Source: Corticium candelabrum
Taxonomy: Eukaryota > Porifera > Homoscleromorpha > Homosclerophorida > Plakinidae
DNA length: 64,000 bases
Reading direction: 5' to 3'
NCBI RefSeq assembly: GCF_963422355.1
Contig: NC_085099.1
Location: forward strand, 5,466,625 to 5,530,624
The notes below the pieces were generated by a model. The model saw nothing but the letters and a program-made list of their open reading frames with translations. It did no database searches and was not told where the DNA came from. Both the position numbers and the translations under genes were made by a program. The first letter of the stretch is position 1. Each line of letters begins with the position of its first letter. Positions 24,501 to 36,530 of this stretch are shown in pieces.

Positions 24501-25371
24501 AGCCTTTCTTTAACAAGAGACTACTAGACAAACATTGCCACACTTATCCTAGCATAGGATAGATTTGTATTTGTAGTTACGTTGCTTTTGATGTACAAAA
24601 GTTTTCAGAGTTTGGATGTGTGCATAGCATTTCTTGATAGAATAAAATAGTCCGGTTGAAATTGGCGATATGCTTACCTCTGCAGCTTTGCCTGCTGAAT
24701 GCATACGTGGTGTATGTAATGTAGAGATCTCATCTTGCTTCTAGCTGTCTTGCTCTACGTGCATGACGTCTATCTACTATAGCAAGAGGCTACTATTAAA
24801 AGCTGCAGTATTATTGATATCTGGACTACTTTAGCGAATGTTGTAGACTGAAGTCATTTAATTAATTAATTAACTCTAAATCTGCAGTGTGGAGTTTGCA
24901 AAGACACTAGAGTAATAATGTCAATGCAACTCGTTGACTAAAGGGTGTCGCCCGATTGCGACGGACAGTTGGACGTCAAATCGTCCATATTCGAGGACAT
25001 TCGCTGTCGAGTGCAGCAAACTGATGAGATGCTCGCGGAATGCACGTCTTCGCGTCATTCTACATCTCACGGTAACCTTATATTATTCACGTGAGTGTTT
25101 TCAGTCTCCTGTCTCTACGGGAATCCCGTACGTGATTGGACAGGCAGCAGCGATCTGCTACCCTAACGTTGTCTTTTTCGTCTCTACGCGCGCAGCAAGG
25201 GGTGGACTGTATCGCACAGAGTTAACTGTGCGTCTATGAGCATCATGCATTTCCATTCGTTGTCTAATTGGTAGGATTTCTTGACTTTTTTAGTGCGTTG
25301 GCTCACCAAGCTGAAGAACTAAGAAATACGTATATACTATTTTGTTGTAATAGCATATAGAAGTTCAACGT

Positions 25372-28300
25372 CAAGAAGAGAAGCGAAGTCCATTAGGGGA
25401 AAGTTCTGTCAGCTCGAGTGTAAGAGCAACGTCGGGTGGGAGAGCAACTTGGAGTCTAGCGAGGTGTCGCCCGAACGTTAACGTTTGCTTGTTTCGAAGG
25501 TTGCTTCACGTTCTCAGACGTAGCAAACGATGACTTGTACTCCGGAGGAGCAGACTCTTCGAATTAATTAACAATCGTTTTGAAGTTTTGCAAGGTGAGG
25601 TGAATGCCTAGAGACTTCGACTTACACATATTACATTCACTTTAGTTTTCTGACCGGTGCAATCCGCAAGACACGGGCTGTACAGTAGATTTGTTCTAGC
25701 TAGTGCGCACTACCCTTCACGAGCACTTGTAACCGCTGTCACGTGCCTAAATCTGGCAGGAGGTTCTGGATAACATTTTCCAATATTAGTGTGCAAAAAA
25801 GGAGTATATGTGATGACGTTTTCCAAAAGGGTGTGATGAGTTCCAAAAGGGTGTGATGAGTTCCAAAAGGGTGTGACAACATTTTTCAAAGGGGTATATG
25901 ACGTTTTCCAAGGGGGAGAGAGGGAGATATGGATTTAATTTAATAAGATCTGTAGTCATAGATACCGGATTGCAAGCACACATGCATTTCTTTCTAAGGG
26001 GCACATGAGGTAGACATTATTCCAAATGGGAGAGACATGTGACTAAGTCGTGATTTCTGAGGGGGAGAGGGTTTAAAAAGTGAGCTCATCCATACCCATT
26101 GCTTGGAGTTTAAATGGAATAGCCCATTGTAACTGTGGGGAGATTGTTTATGCATGCGCAAATTAGACCTTACATTCTCAGTATGCCATGCAAGCGACTA
26201 AACTTGCTCTGAATTATGCACAAGCTGCAATTCTAGGGCGTAATTTGCTTGAAATCATCCATCAGCTTCACAAGCTAAGAAATTCGAGTGTATGTACACA
26301 CCTATGACATATCCAAGAAACAAACTATGGTCAATGTAATGATACCTGAAAGAGTGAACAATCTCAGCACACTGAATGTTGACTTACGAATAGTCGCTGA
26401 GCATGCGCAGACTGTAAAATACAATCTCAGCACGGGTGTAATCTCAACGCGCTACACAGGGCCAACACTTAAGTCAGCACAGGTTGGCTTGCTTTTGAAA
26501 CGCTGTGTGAACGTGGACCAAGCCGAGCCATGCTGAGCCGAGCCATGCTGGAATGGTCCACCTCAAACTACCATGCCAGCACGGTTTGGCTCGACTCAGC
26601 TCGCATTCACAGTGTGAACGGCAACCAACTACCGAACTGCATGTAGTCTCACGTAGCCAGACCCTCACTCTTGCATCATTCTCACATAGCCAAACTTCTC
26701 GTACCATGTAATGCGAGCATGTCTGGTGTACACGTGACCGTACGTGGCTAGCGTGCGTTGCAAGAGACACACTTGCTAGGTGAGCTGGCTCGCTTTTTCC
26801 GAACGGTGCATGAACGGCAGATGGCTCGACTCTCTGGCACGGGTTGGCTCAGCTCGGCTCGGCTCGGCTTGGAAAAGAGCTTGTGTGAAAGGGCTACAAG
26901 TATGCCGGCATGGCTATACTTTGTTTTGGTAACAAGGGTGTGCTAGCTAACAATAGTTGCAAGAATCTTATGTTGCAAATGTCACCTGTTGTACTGTTTA
27001 TCTGAGATATTCCTCATTCCAGATATGAAGCCATTGGCAACATCTTACCAGTAGACCAGAGAGTGATCGAGTGCTAAATGTATGTATCGCACGTTACAGG
27101 GCCCCCGAAGTGGAGTGGAGCAGCCTGAGGCATGTTAAAGGGGCGTAATTTATTGAATGCTACAAGCAGCAATTTAGCAGGAGGACTTACAACTTTAAGT
27201 AGCTCATCAGAATGTACTTTATGATTAGCTCTAAGAACACACACATGTGTAGTGTGAGTAATTTAGATGTATGTTTATGTGCTGGAGGCAGTAGAATAGT
27301 GTCTCTTGTTGTCTTGTCCAAACAGATTGGGCTTTGCTATCTTTGTGGCCAGATGGGTCACCGCCAACGTCATTGTGGCTAAGGGCCCACTCCAATTTAG
27401 GGTGGTCAAGGAAACAATCAGCCTTACACAGTCCAATCAATGGTGGTGTTTATGCAAGACAAGAACGTCCTAGTAATAGTAATAGAACATTCCAGCAGTC
27501 AAGCGAGCCAACTGATCACTAGTAGCAAATCAACGGGTTGATGCACTTCCTAACACACATACTAGAGGGGACTGTGGATGGAGTTCCATCCAAGTGTTTT
27601 ATTTCTTAGTCCCGCGCTTGTTTGGGAAAGGCAAGACAATACATCTATGTTCTGAAAGTATTATGTCATGTGCTGTCAATCGCAACCCATTGATAGCACT
27701 AGGCAAGATTGACCTAATTGTGGCTTTAGGTTCTTAAAAGGCCCCACACGGCTTCCTGGTTGTGAAAACCCAGACAGGGCTATCTTGCTGTCAGGCTTCT
27801 TGGCTAGTCATGGAATGATTGTGAATTTGAAAAACAGTAGGATGAACTAGCTAGATTGAGGGATCAGTGGAATTAGTTAGGTCAGTATGTGGTAGGTGAT
27901 TAATCTTGTAGCCTTGTCTTAGAGGAACATGTTTTGACAACAGGAACGGAGTGTGTGGTTGTCATCGTTAATTAATAACAATGGAACTCACCTCACAGGA
28001 GCTGCCATGCTAGAACCTGATAACGAATTGGTGACTACAAAACAGAAACACATGCGGCTAGAGTGGTAGTCACATATATTTGCCTAAAAATAGGGTGTAC
28101 CAGTACATTTGATGTTCCTCCAAGGCCCCAACCGTATTGAGAAGGGAACAGTGGTAGGAGAATTGGAATACGTAGAACAGTCTTAGTCTGTCTAATACAC
28201 CATTAGCAGCTAGTGACTGCCCAGTGTATTTGTAAGTTGTGAGTAATCACATGCATCCTTTCTCAGCCAGTTCAACTGCGCAGAAACAAGACCTAGTCCA

Positions 28301-31300
28301 GAAGAGAAAGGAGTACTGGAGCAGACGCTATTGCAAAACAGGCAGTTGTTCTCGGAAAGCATCGATATTGTGAAACATCACATACCTACATCTGGAAGAC
28401 GCCCCTTCAAGTATCAGCCACATCGGATACCTCACTACCTGAAACCTGTGATGGAGAATGTGATGTAGAACCAGAGAGATGAAATGTTGCAAAACAAGAT
28501 AATCAGTCAAGCAGAAAGCTGGAAGTCATCGCTTTGTGTGTGTTGACTACAGAGGCCTGAATGCAATTACCACAAAGGATGCATACTCGCTTCCACGAGT
28601 GGATGAAACCTTCGATTCCTTGGGCAGAGCAGCATACTTCTCAACATTGGATTTGGCAAGTGGCTATTGGCAGGTGGACTTCCGTGAAGAGGACAAGGAG
28701 AAGACTGCCTTCACAACACCACAGGTTCGTTTTACTTTTCAAGTCATTCCCTTCAGACTTTGTAATGCACCATCCACTTTCAACGATTAATGGAATATGT
28801 TCTAGCCGGCTTACAGTGAGACCACTGCTGTATTTATCTTGATGATATCATTGTGTTTTTCTCTACATTTAGAGAACACATCAAGAAATTGACAAGAGTA
28901 CTATAATAGTCTTCCAAAGACTAAGAGAGAGGGAGCACTAAAGCTGAAACCAAAGAAATGCGTATTTGCTCAATCCTTGATGAAGTACTTAGAACATACC
29001 ATAGAACGAGAAATTTTGGTGACAGTTTCATTTTGGCGATTTAAGAGTGAATCGCCAAAATATATAGAAAGCGTCAATACTATTTTAGTTTAGCTTCGTT
29101 GTGCATGTGCACGGCTGAATGACAAAATGGCACCCCACAGATACTATCAGCGCAAAGACTTTGAACACCCTGCTCTTTCTACAGTGTGCTTCATCCTCGC
29201 TGTCGCAAGCAGAAGTGGAGCGAGCCAACGACGGCGTAAGTCACGTTATGTCTGAAGGGTGCTGTCGTGTCGTACAAACTACGAGTATACAGCAGAAGTA
29301 AAAGTTCAGATTGGCAAGTATGTTGCGGAAAATGGGCCCACTAGATTACTTCTCTGAATGCAGCTTGGAACTTCGTAAGTCTCCAATGACTCCATGCTCC
29401 CGGTTGTGTACAGCATCCGTTTTCACGTTCACTTCTAGCCTCGCAACGCCAGACACACATCACATGTAGCAGATGAAGTGACGTCATACGTTCACCAACT
29501 TTGCAAATCACCAAAATATAACTTGTCAAAATTTAAATATAGTCATTTTGGAAGATTTCGCCAATTTTTTTCCAAAAAGGATTAGAACCTGACCCTGAAA
29601 AAATAAAGGCAGTAACAGAGTACCCAAGACCAGAGTCAGCATCTGCAATTACACAGCTTCCTGGGATTAGCTTGCTATAATTGTCGATTTATATCAGGAC
29701 TTTCATTCGTAGCAGCCTAATTATTTCAGCTGCAGTAACAAAGCCAGAACAAACCCCTCGCTTGGACAGAGGACAGTGACCATTCATTCTGCACACTTCA
29801 GCAGAAGTTGGCATCGCCTCCTATTTTTGGCATTTTCTCGGTTTGAGGTTGAATTCCTTCTGGCAACAGACACGAGTGATACAGGGCGGAGAGCACTTCT
29901 CTCTCAAATTCAATACCACAAACAGAGAGTGATTGCCTATGCTAGTCGAGTCCTACACAAGAGTGAGAAAAATTAGTCTACTATCAAAAATGAGGCACTG
30001 GCCTTAGTTTGGGCAGTCAATAATTCAGGCCTTATCTGTATCTGTATGGACGGCACTTGTCACTGAGCATTGTCCACTGACATGGCTGAAGTCCATTTGA
30101 GAGAGCCTAGGGGGTCGATGGGTTCGTTGGATACTTCTCCTAAGCGAGTATGAGTGGTCTATCCACCACCAACCTGGCAAACAACACACCAATGCTGATG
30201 CATTGTCCAGACATCAACCACCTTCTGTAAATATGTCCAGTCATCATTCGACGCTTGATAAGTCTTAATTTTGAAGAGATCATGGTGCCTGTTGGAGCTG
30301 TTCAAGAAGACTTAGCTGCAGTGGGAATGACACCTAGTTGGTCTTATCATGAATATGTGACACGCAAGCGAAAGATCCAGTAATTTCAAAAGTCTTGGCT
30401 CAATTCCCAGGACGTCCCTTGGCTTACAGGGTGATGGAGATCTCATTCTAAGTTGATTGCTTATCGCAAGATGTGGAACAAGCTGGCCGTCTATGAAGGC
30501 ATTCTGTATCAATTTTGCTCTGCCACTTCTGCCAACAGGGGAAGGATAAACAGGTGCTTGTTCTACTAGCTTGTCTAATTCCTACAGTCTTAGATCAGCT
30601 CTGTGACGATGCAGGTTATTCATACTAAAGAGGGAGGAATGTATAGCACGAGTAATTTAGGTGTATGTTTACCTTAGCATTGCACTAAGGCATGTTAGTA
30701 TGACATCATGAGGGTTGTCTAAGTCCCATTACTTGGTAGATTGTTAGTCTACCTGGGATAGAGCTATGAGTTATAGCAATACTGTAGAGTTGTTCTACTA
30801 CTGTGTCTGAGAGCTGGATCTGCTGCAAGCACTAAGGGACCTGTCACTTTTAACTGTCCGGGGGGCATTTTATGGGATAAATCCTACATGCTACCCATGA
30901 CCCCTGCTTATAGCAATGTATTAGAATCGTGACCCAACCTAGAAAAGTCAAAAAAAACTATGACCCCACTACTGATCATGAGTCAGAAACAAACATGTAG
31001 TTCCACGGATTGCACCACACGGATTGCACCACACAAGTCTTAGTAAAAGTCAACAAAGCGCAATTTTCACGAAGACTGCATAGTATGTCCAGACCTACTA
31101 GTAGCGAGATACAGAAGCTATACAAGTTCTTTCTTGTCTTCACTTGTTTCTCTGCATCTTCTAGCACGTCCAACACCTCTTCATCGGATATATTATCAGA
31201 TTGACTTTCCGACCCTACATCACTGTCTTCAGATCCTTCATGATCGCTTTCGTCAGAAACTCTAGCATCTCTGCTAGGTTTCTCAAGTCCTTCCTGCAAT

Positions 31301-31378
31301 GCTTCTTTTACTCAGCTATTTGATGTGACTTTCTACTAACAGATGTAACAGATGTAATTAATATACTAAGATGCAACA

Positions 31379-31466
<88 letters not shown>

Positions 31467-34400
31467 CAAATGGAAAATGGATAAGGAGCTGCCGTTCAGT
31501 ACGGTTACGCCCCCCAGCCAGATGATGGCTGGGTTCTACGGGCCATGCTAAACAATCTCCTGGAGCCTGGCCAGGTACTCGCAGGAGCAGCGACTTTGAA
31601 GTCCCACCAGGACCCCAGTGTCCATCGACTTTGTGAGTCGAGAGAGGCAATTGGATTTCTTGCTCAAGGAAATTTATGCCATTGCTCGCCATCACTGTGA
31701 CTTGAACCTGCAACCCTGCAAGGTCTCGGATGTAATCACTCCATGGAATCTCTAACCAACTGAGCTATTGCACCACACACACATACACACACACACCAGT
31801 TTTCTTAATTAAGTATTGAGATAAGGTGCTTGTCTGCTAGGCCACGAGCTGCATTTTGTCGTCTCTAGAACTGAAAAGGCTTCTAAAAATTGTAACCCTC
31901 AAGACATAATTCTCTAAAATATTGTGACCCCTGCCTACTTCTTAGAAAATTTTTATGCCCCCAGCAAAACGCCCGACCCCCAGGACAGTTAAAAGTGACT
32001 GGCCTCTAATAGTGACTAGTGCTTGCTACACATGTACTAAGAATTTACTTTAGTATGTTGTTTTCGTAAGCTTGACTTCTTGCCGAACTGGTGTTTGGGA
32101 AATTTAAAGTTTAAGTTAAGGGTTGGAGTACTTTGCCAATATAAGAAGCTCATCCTCAACACTCGATCGCACGGTGGGCAATGCCATGACACATGCATCA
32201 ATATTGAGCATGTGCAAAGTTGCTGCATCAGACAAGGTTGTATGATGTGAGAGCAATCGTCCAATGCTACGAAGTAGCGGTCTTTCAGGTAAATGCAGAT
32301 AATTCCTTTGTAACTTCAAACTGAACACAATGAAACACCTAGGTAAATCCCTAAATATATTATTCTATTTAATCATCTACGTGCATGACCGGAAGTGTGC
32401 AGGAATAGATAAAGCTAAAGCCGGAGTTTCGGAAAGAGGGGCAGCCATGGCCGCTGCAGCCGCTGTGGCTTCGTCAGCCCTGGGATACCCTGTATGTAGA
32501 TCCTCTAACCTAACTCTTCCCTTCAACCGGAAATAGAAGAGAAAGGAGAGGGAAATGGTCTGACTACACTGTGTTGCCCAGGTTTGGGACATGACCAAAT
32601 TTCCACATCTGTAGGAAAAGCCTAAAATGGTGTAATGAGAATTGTAAGACTTGGTCTATGTTGGAGTACTTTTTGTTTTACAAAGCCAATGTACAAAATG
32701 ATTGTCAAGTATAGGGGCATGGTAAATTAATGTTGTTTTTCTTCCTTCTTTTTAGTAAGGATAATACTAAATCTACAGGACATCCCTTCTTGAAACTTGG
32801 GGATAATGGGTAAAATCACCTGAATTAGTTTCTTTAATTAACAACAGGAAAGAGAAATATCCAAAAATGTAGCTCTGCCGTCGCACTTGATATATGAACC
32901 CCAGACCTCATGATCAAATTCATTCAGTGATTTTGCTGTGTTAATTAACACAGCAATGCTTGAAAGGCACTTGCAAGCATACTGAATGCTGATTGGCTGC
33001 TGCCATACAATAGAGAGCAGACCATATTGTTGCTAAAAGCACATTTTGATTGGTCTGTGCTTAAATTAGAGTTATCAAGACTTTCAGTATCTTACTTGTG
33101 TGAGTGTTTAATAATAATAAAAATGGATAGACAATAAAACTGCACTTTGAATACAGTTTGCACCACATGTATTATGTATTGTTTTATTAGAACGAAACCA
33201 TCGGGTATTTATCATTGCCCGTGCTGACGAATGCAAGGCACAATGGGCCAGTCAATTTTTAGAGAAGGAAATTGAGAAAAGGAAAATTTCATGCTCGACG
33301 TCGAATAAGCTCAAGCCTGGTTCATGTTGGATAGAGAGTGCAGCAGATGTCATCTATAAAAGCACTATCATTCTAGTGATCATTTCACACAAATTTAAAG
33401 ACTGTTCACAAGCATCGAGACTACTATCAGTTGCTCTCAGCAGGTCAATAAAATGTCCTGAATTTTGTTGTTTAGTTCCTGTCATCATTACAAAAGATGC
33501 AGCTGCAATTCCTCAAGAATTAGAGCACCTTACATCTATCACATGCATTAAGAAGGATCCACAAGCTATCATCACTCGTCTTGATGCTTTACTTGCAGAC
33601 CCACCACGTCCACGACCTTCCAGGAGAAGCAAAGTACTAATATGTTCGTGTAGAAGTAGCCAGTATCTAATGAAGTACTCAATAGTTGCAGTTGAAGGAA
33701 GGTATATTCAAAATGGAAATCTGTTGTTTGTATAGGTGACATCAAAATTGCGAAAGTGTGTTCGAGGACTTTCTTCAATGAGATCTTCCTCATGCAGTAG
33801 GAGAAACCCCAGTAGAAAATATCACCGCATTTTCAACAAAAGGCATCAAGGTTAATAACTAATCCTAAAATATGACATTATTGTTATTTCATCTATTGTT
33901 GTCAAAACATTGTGACTATAGACAGCAGAACTTCAAAAAAGAGATTGGTTGTGAATGTGAAAACAAAGTCAGGACAGATCAGCACTGTCAGCAGAAATGA
34001 ATCGACAAGAAAGGTTTTCATTGGTCACAATCACACAGATGATATGTCTGTGAACTTCGTCAATAACAAGATAATCCCAATTCTTAAAACAAATGGGATT
34101 ACTTCATGTGACAAAATGACTCTTACAAATGGGAATGTAGATTCTCAAGACCTAATTGATCCAACGTTAGAGTTGGGTAAAATGCTGTCCAAGACATCTG
34201 ATAGTATTATGGACTCCTGCTTTGGAACTATTGTGGTTGTGCCATCTCAACCTGGCACTTTACAATCACCACTTGATAAAATACTTTTTCACTCAATCGA
34301 GCCAAGATTTGAATCAGGAAAACTTCAAGTCCTGTGTGTTCGGCTAACTCAGACTGGCATTGTTCCTGTACAACTGAGAGGTACAGCTACAGCTGATTAC

Positions 34401-36530
34401 TTCAACGCTGAAGTTAGCAGTAAGTGGCCAGATCTAATTACCCATTTCCTTGAACCTGTTCAAATGTACAAGTTTTCGTCACCATCAGCTGTCTTTCCAG
34501 AGGCAGGTAAGCTTTAGTCTTACTACTGTACCATACAATATTGCTGTGAGCAGTAACTTACTACTCCTTGTTAAACCACATTTTGGTCACTACCTTATGA
34601 TAACAGTTTACTACATGTTGAAGTTAAGCGTTTCAGTATTGTTTGGATATTATTCTTGATTCTTTTTTAGTTGGCCTAAAAACTTGACCCGTGTGCATCC
34701 CCTCACTGCATGTACCTTCTCCACTTGTAATCAGACAGACTTATTTATTAATTATTGCTAGTGATATAACAAGGAGTGTACTTGCTATTGTTGAAGAATG
34801 CCAGTGATTTGAGTTATCAATTTAGTGTCTGCATGCATTGTAACTACTATCATTGTGTAACATATACATTTAGATTTATAGCAACCATATTGGCATTGGT
34901 GATGTTATTGTAGTTTTTGGGACTATTCATTTTGTTTACTTACACTTTCTTAAATTCCAGAAAAATAGAATACACAATATCAATTTTGCTATAGTACTGC
35001 TCATTGCGATCGAATGGCATCATTCATGCAGTGTCGTGTCAGACAATAGGGGCCCGAGTGGACCATGACCTTTTAGACAATTGACATGGACGTATAAGTC
35101 TTATACATGTATTGAAGGCCCAACAATGCCACTGTTCCATGTGTTACTAGTATGCAGATTGGTTCATAGTTTATATTTGTAGAAGCAGATTAGTTTGTGA
35201 CTATGTACTTCATAGATTATTTATGGATAATATCTAGATATCATGTGCAAATACATATGCTCATTGTTTCTTTGTTGTAGATGTACCTAAGGTGCCTTCT
35301 TTACCGTTGTATTACGAATTTGATGTCCGGCGCCTATCAGTTCATCGTTTTCTCTGTAGGGCAAATAAATTCAAATTTACTGTTCCCATTCTTCTGCTGA
35401 CTTTCCAGTTCATTGTCACCATATTCATCAAGACATATGAGACTGAGGACAAATGGAATTCCTCAAACTCCAAGTTGCAAGATTCTCCAATTTTTTTGTG
35501 CAGTCCTAGTTCTGTCACGACTGTCAGTTTCTTCCTTACTTTTGTCGAGATGACTTTAAAGACAGGTATTCCTTTGCTCATGATCATCAAAGTCAAAGCA
35601 ATGACGACAGCTATGAACAGCAGCCTTGTTCTTCGTTTTCGATACTGTGATATCAACACAGTTTGGTCTGTGCTCAACAAACTATACCAGCCAAGAGAGC
35701 TCATCGCTGTCAATGCCAATAATACAATTCGAGTGGCTGAAAGAATGATTGAAAAAGCTTTATTCATTGCTGTATGTCAAACTGTCGTACACAGTTTCAT
35801 TTTGGCACTTGCTTTGTGCTTACTGGGAGCCCTTTACGATCCAGTCTATGACAGCTGCAGTTTCCTGGATCGACATGACTCTTCTACTGTGGTTACAGTT
35901 ATGGTTATGGACTTTTTGACGGTTTTCATAGGACTCAGTTGTATTGGAATTGGACAGGCACTATTTGCTTGCGAAACAAAACTGTGTATGTACAAGGATA
36001 TGTGGGCTGACAGTCTAGGCATGTCATCGAGCCCATTCCTGCAGCAGTGGGAAATTTACAAAGATACATGGTACAACTGCAAGAAATGGGCTATTGGATT
36101 GATCATCATCCTTTTGATGTATCCGTTTGGATCATATTTATTGTATTTATGTCAAAGCGTATCAGAAAGGGAGTCATTTGAGAGTTTTCCTATTAGGATC
36201 CTTAGAGCTTGCGACTTTTTTGCCATCTGTCCTTCGGCATGGTTTCTGGTAAATTTGTCTCTTCCTCTGGATGTTTTATTATTTGGGCTGTTGATCTGGT
36301 ATATCCAAACACAACCAGGAGATTACAATGTCGCAGGGATCCACAAATATCGAGGGTACCATGTGAACTTGCTGTTGTGGCACCTTGTTTTACGCGTCTG
36401 TTTTTTGGTGATGCTGGATATCGGAGTGTGCTGCTATCGTGGCAAATGGAAACGATGTCAGTCTTACGTCTCTACAGCCTTCCAGTGTATAACAACGATA
36501 GCTGCAGTACTGTTATTAGGTTGTCTATAA
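25372..36530 (+). CDS. TIR-TIR multi-pass membrane protein, copy 3 (first exon broken)
   Basis: Exons 33191-33633, 33736-33850, 33922-34506 and 35281-36530 are open, in phase and nearly identical to copy 2: TIR-like 1, Ser/Arg linker, TIR-like 2, eight-helix membrane part. The homologous first exon (about 25,372-25,594, donor gtgagg intact) is damaged. A 4-base insertion before the donor shifts the ATG at 25,527 into a TAA, and the frame that joins exon 2 has a TGA and no ATG. The gene therefore needs another first exon, or is silent at the protein level despite clean downstream exons. Intron 1 (about 7.6 kb) holds the gypsy remnant, a MITE and a nested TIR element/SINE. Intact QTRT2 begins about 430 bp downstream on the same strand. 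Confidence 0.55.
25770..26070. repeat. CCAAAGGGGTGT minisatellite, unit 3
   Basis: The same repeat as at 11,650-12,420, contracted to about seven copies, at the same place in intron 1 of copy 3. Flanking sequence is otherwise closely conserved, so array length has changed since the duplication. Confidence 0.75.
26400..26900. mobile_element. GGCTCGG-rich repeat element, unit 3
   Basis: Segmental duplicate of the element at 12,770-13,250, with the same internal order and the same gtgtgaa-type ends. It lies upstream of the Ty3/gypsy remnant in intron 1 of TIR copy 3. Confidence 0.5.
27247..30835 (+). mobile_element. Defective Ty3/gypsy LTR retrotransposon, unit 3
   Basis: This is the duplicate of the element at 13,583 with the same integrase deletion and the same truncated 5' LTR, which shows that it was carried by the segmental duplication and did not insert independently. 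The zinc knuckle is CYLCGQMGHRQRHC (about 27,330). RT is at 28,330-28,860, with extra frameshifts and a stop before YLDD. RNase H is at 29,780-30,230, and the 3' LTR starts at 30,640. A MITE has inserted between RT and RNase H (about 29,000-29,575), and a TIR element lies in the 3' LTR region at 30,836. Confidence 0.78.
29000..29575. mobile_element. MITE-like insertion with a transposon-like protein fragment
   Basis: It is absent from the equivalent place in unit 2 (about 15,440). Left end: gaaattttggtgacagttt; the right end is rich in similar A/T-rich words (ttggcgaaat on the other strand). Near the left end a perfect 12-bp hairpin (29,030-29,041 with 29,050-29,061, 8-base loop) repeats the attttggcgatt word. 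Internally, fragments reading MAPHRYYQRKDFEHP and YTAEVKVQIGKYVAENGPTR look like pieces of a transposase-type N-terminal DNA-binding region, in two frames. Class not determined. Confidence 0.5.
30836..32006. mobile_element. TIR DNA element with TAA target duplication (PIF/Harbinger-like)
   Basis: Ends GGGACCTGTCACTTTTAACT and, on the other strand, GAGGCCAGTCACTTTTAACT form inverted repeats, flanked by TAA at 30,833-30,835 and 32,007-32,009. The uninterrupted site is seen in unit 2 near 16,722. A 3-bp TAA duplication with GG-starting TIRs is typical of PIF/Harbinger elements; the class call is inference. No transposase is visible. It contains an acidic ORF fragment on the minus strand (about 31,140-31,300, SDESDHEGSEDSDVGSES) and a nested tRNA-SINE. 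Confidence 0.65.
31380..31777 (-). mobile_element. tRNA-derived SINE with (TG)n tail
   Basis: Read on the minus strand from 31,777, it starts GGTGCAATAGCTCAGTTGGT with an RNA polymerase III A box (about 31,751-31,768) and a B box GGTTCAAGTC (31,699-31,708), the spacing expected for a tRNA-like head. A unique body of about 200 bases follows, then a long (TG)n tail (31,380-31,463). It lies inside the TIR element at 30,836-32,006. The tRNA-like part would not fold into a normal anticodon arm, so this is a SINE and not a tRNA gene. Confidence 0.65.
32933..32956. repeat. Perfect 24-base palindrome, unit 3
   Basis: TTGCTGTGTTAA joined to its exact reverse complement. The unit 2 counterpart (about 17,672-17,695) differs by one base; unit 1 lacks it. 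It lies in intron 1 of the TIR gene, about 230 bases before exon 2. Confidence 0.75.

Larger units (their letters stand above)
10838..24850. repeat. Tandem segmental array, unit 2
   Basis: The second block starts near the shared string gggtgtcgcccga (10,838; matching 24,941) and carries a shortened first TIR exon, the CCAAAGGGG minisatellite, a GGCTCGG-rich element, the defective Ty3/gypsy element, TIR gene copy 2, QTRT2 exons 1-2 (exon 1 frameshifted), a long (CA)n tract, and the remnant of a multi-pass membrane gene. It is nearly identical to unit 3 over most of the length, including the same gypsy deletions, so the duplication that made units 2 and 3 is recent compared with unit 1. Confidence 0.8.

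Noticed and set aside
31680-31777. A tRNA gene on the minus strand
   Set aside because: A and B boxes are present, but the region cannot form a normal anticodon arm and acceptor pair, and it is followed by a SINE body and TG tail.
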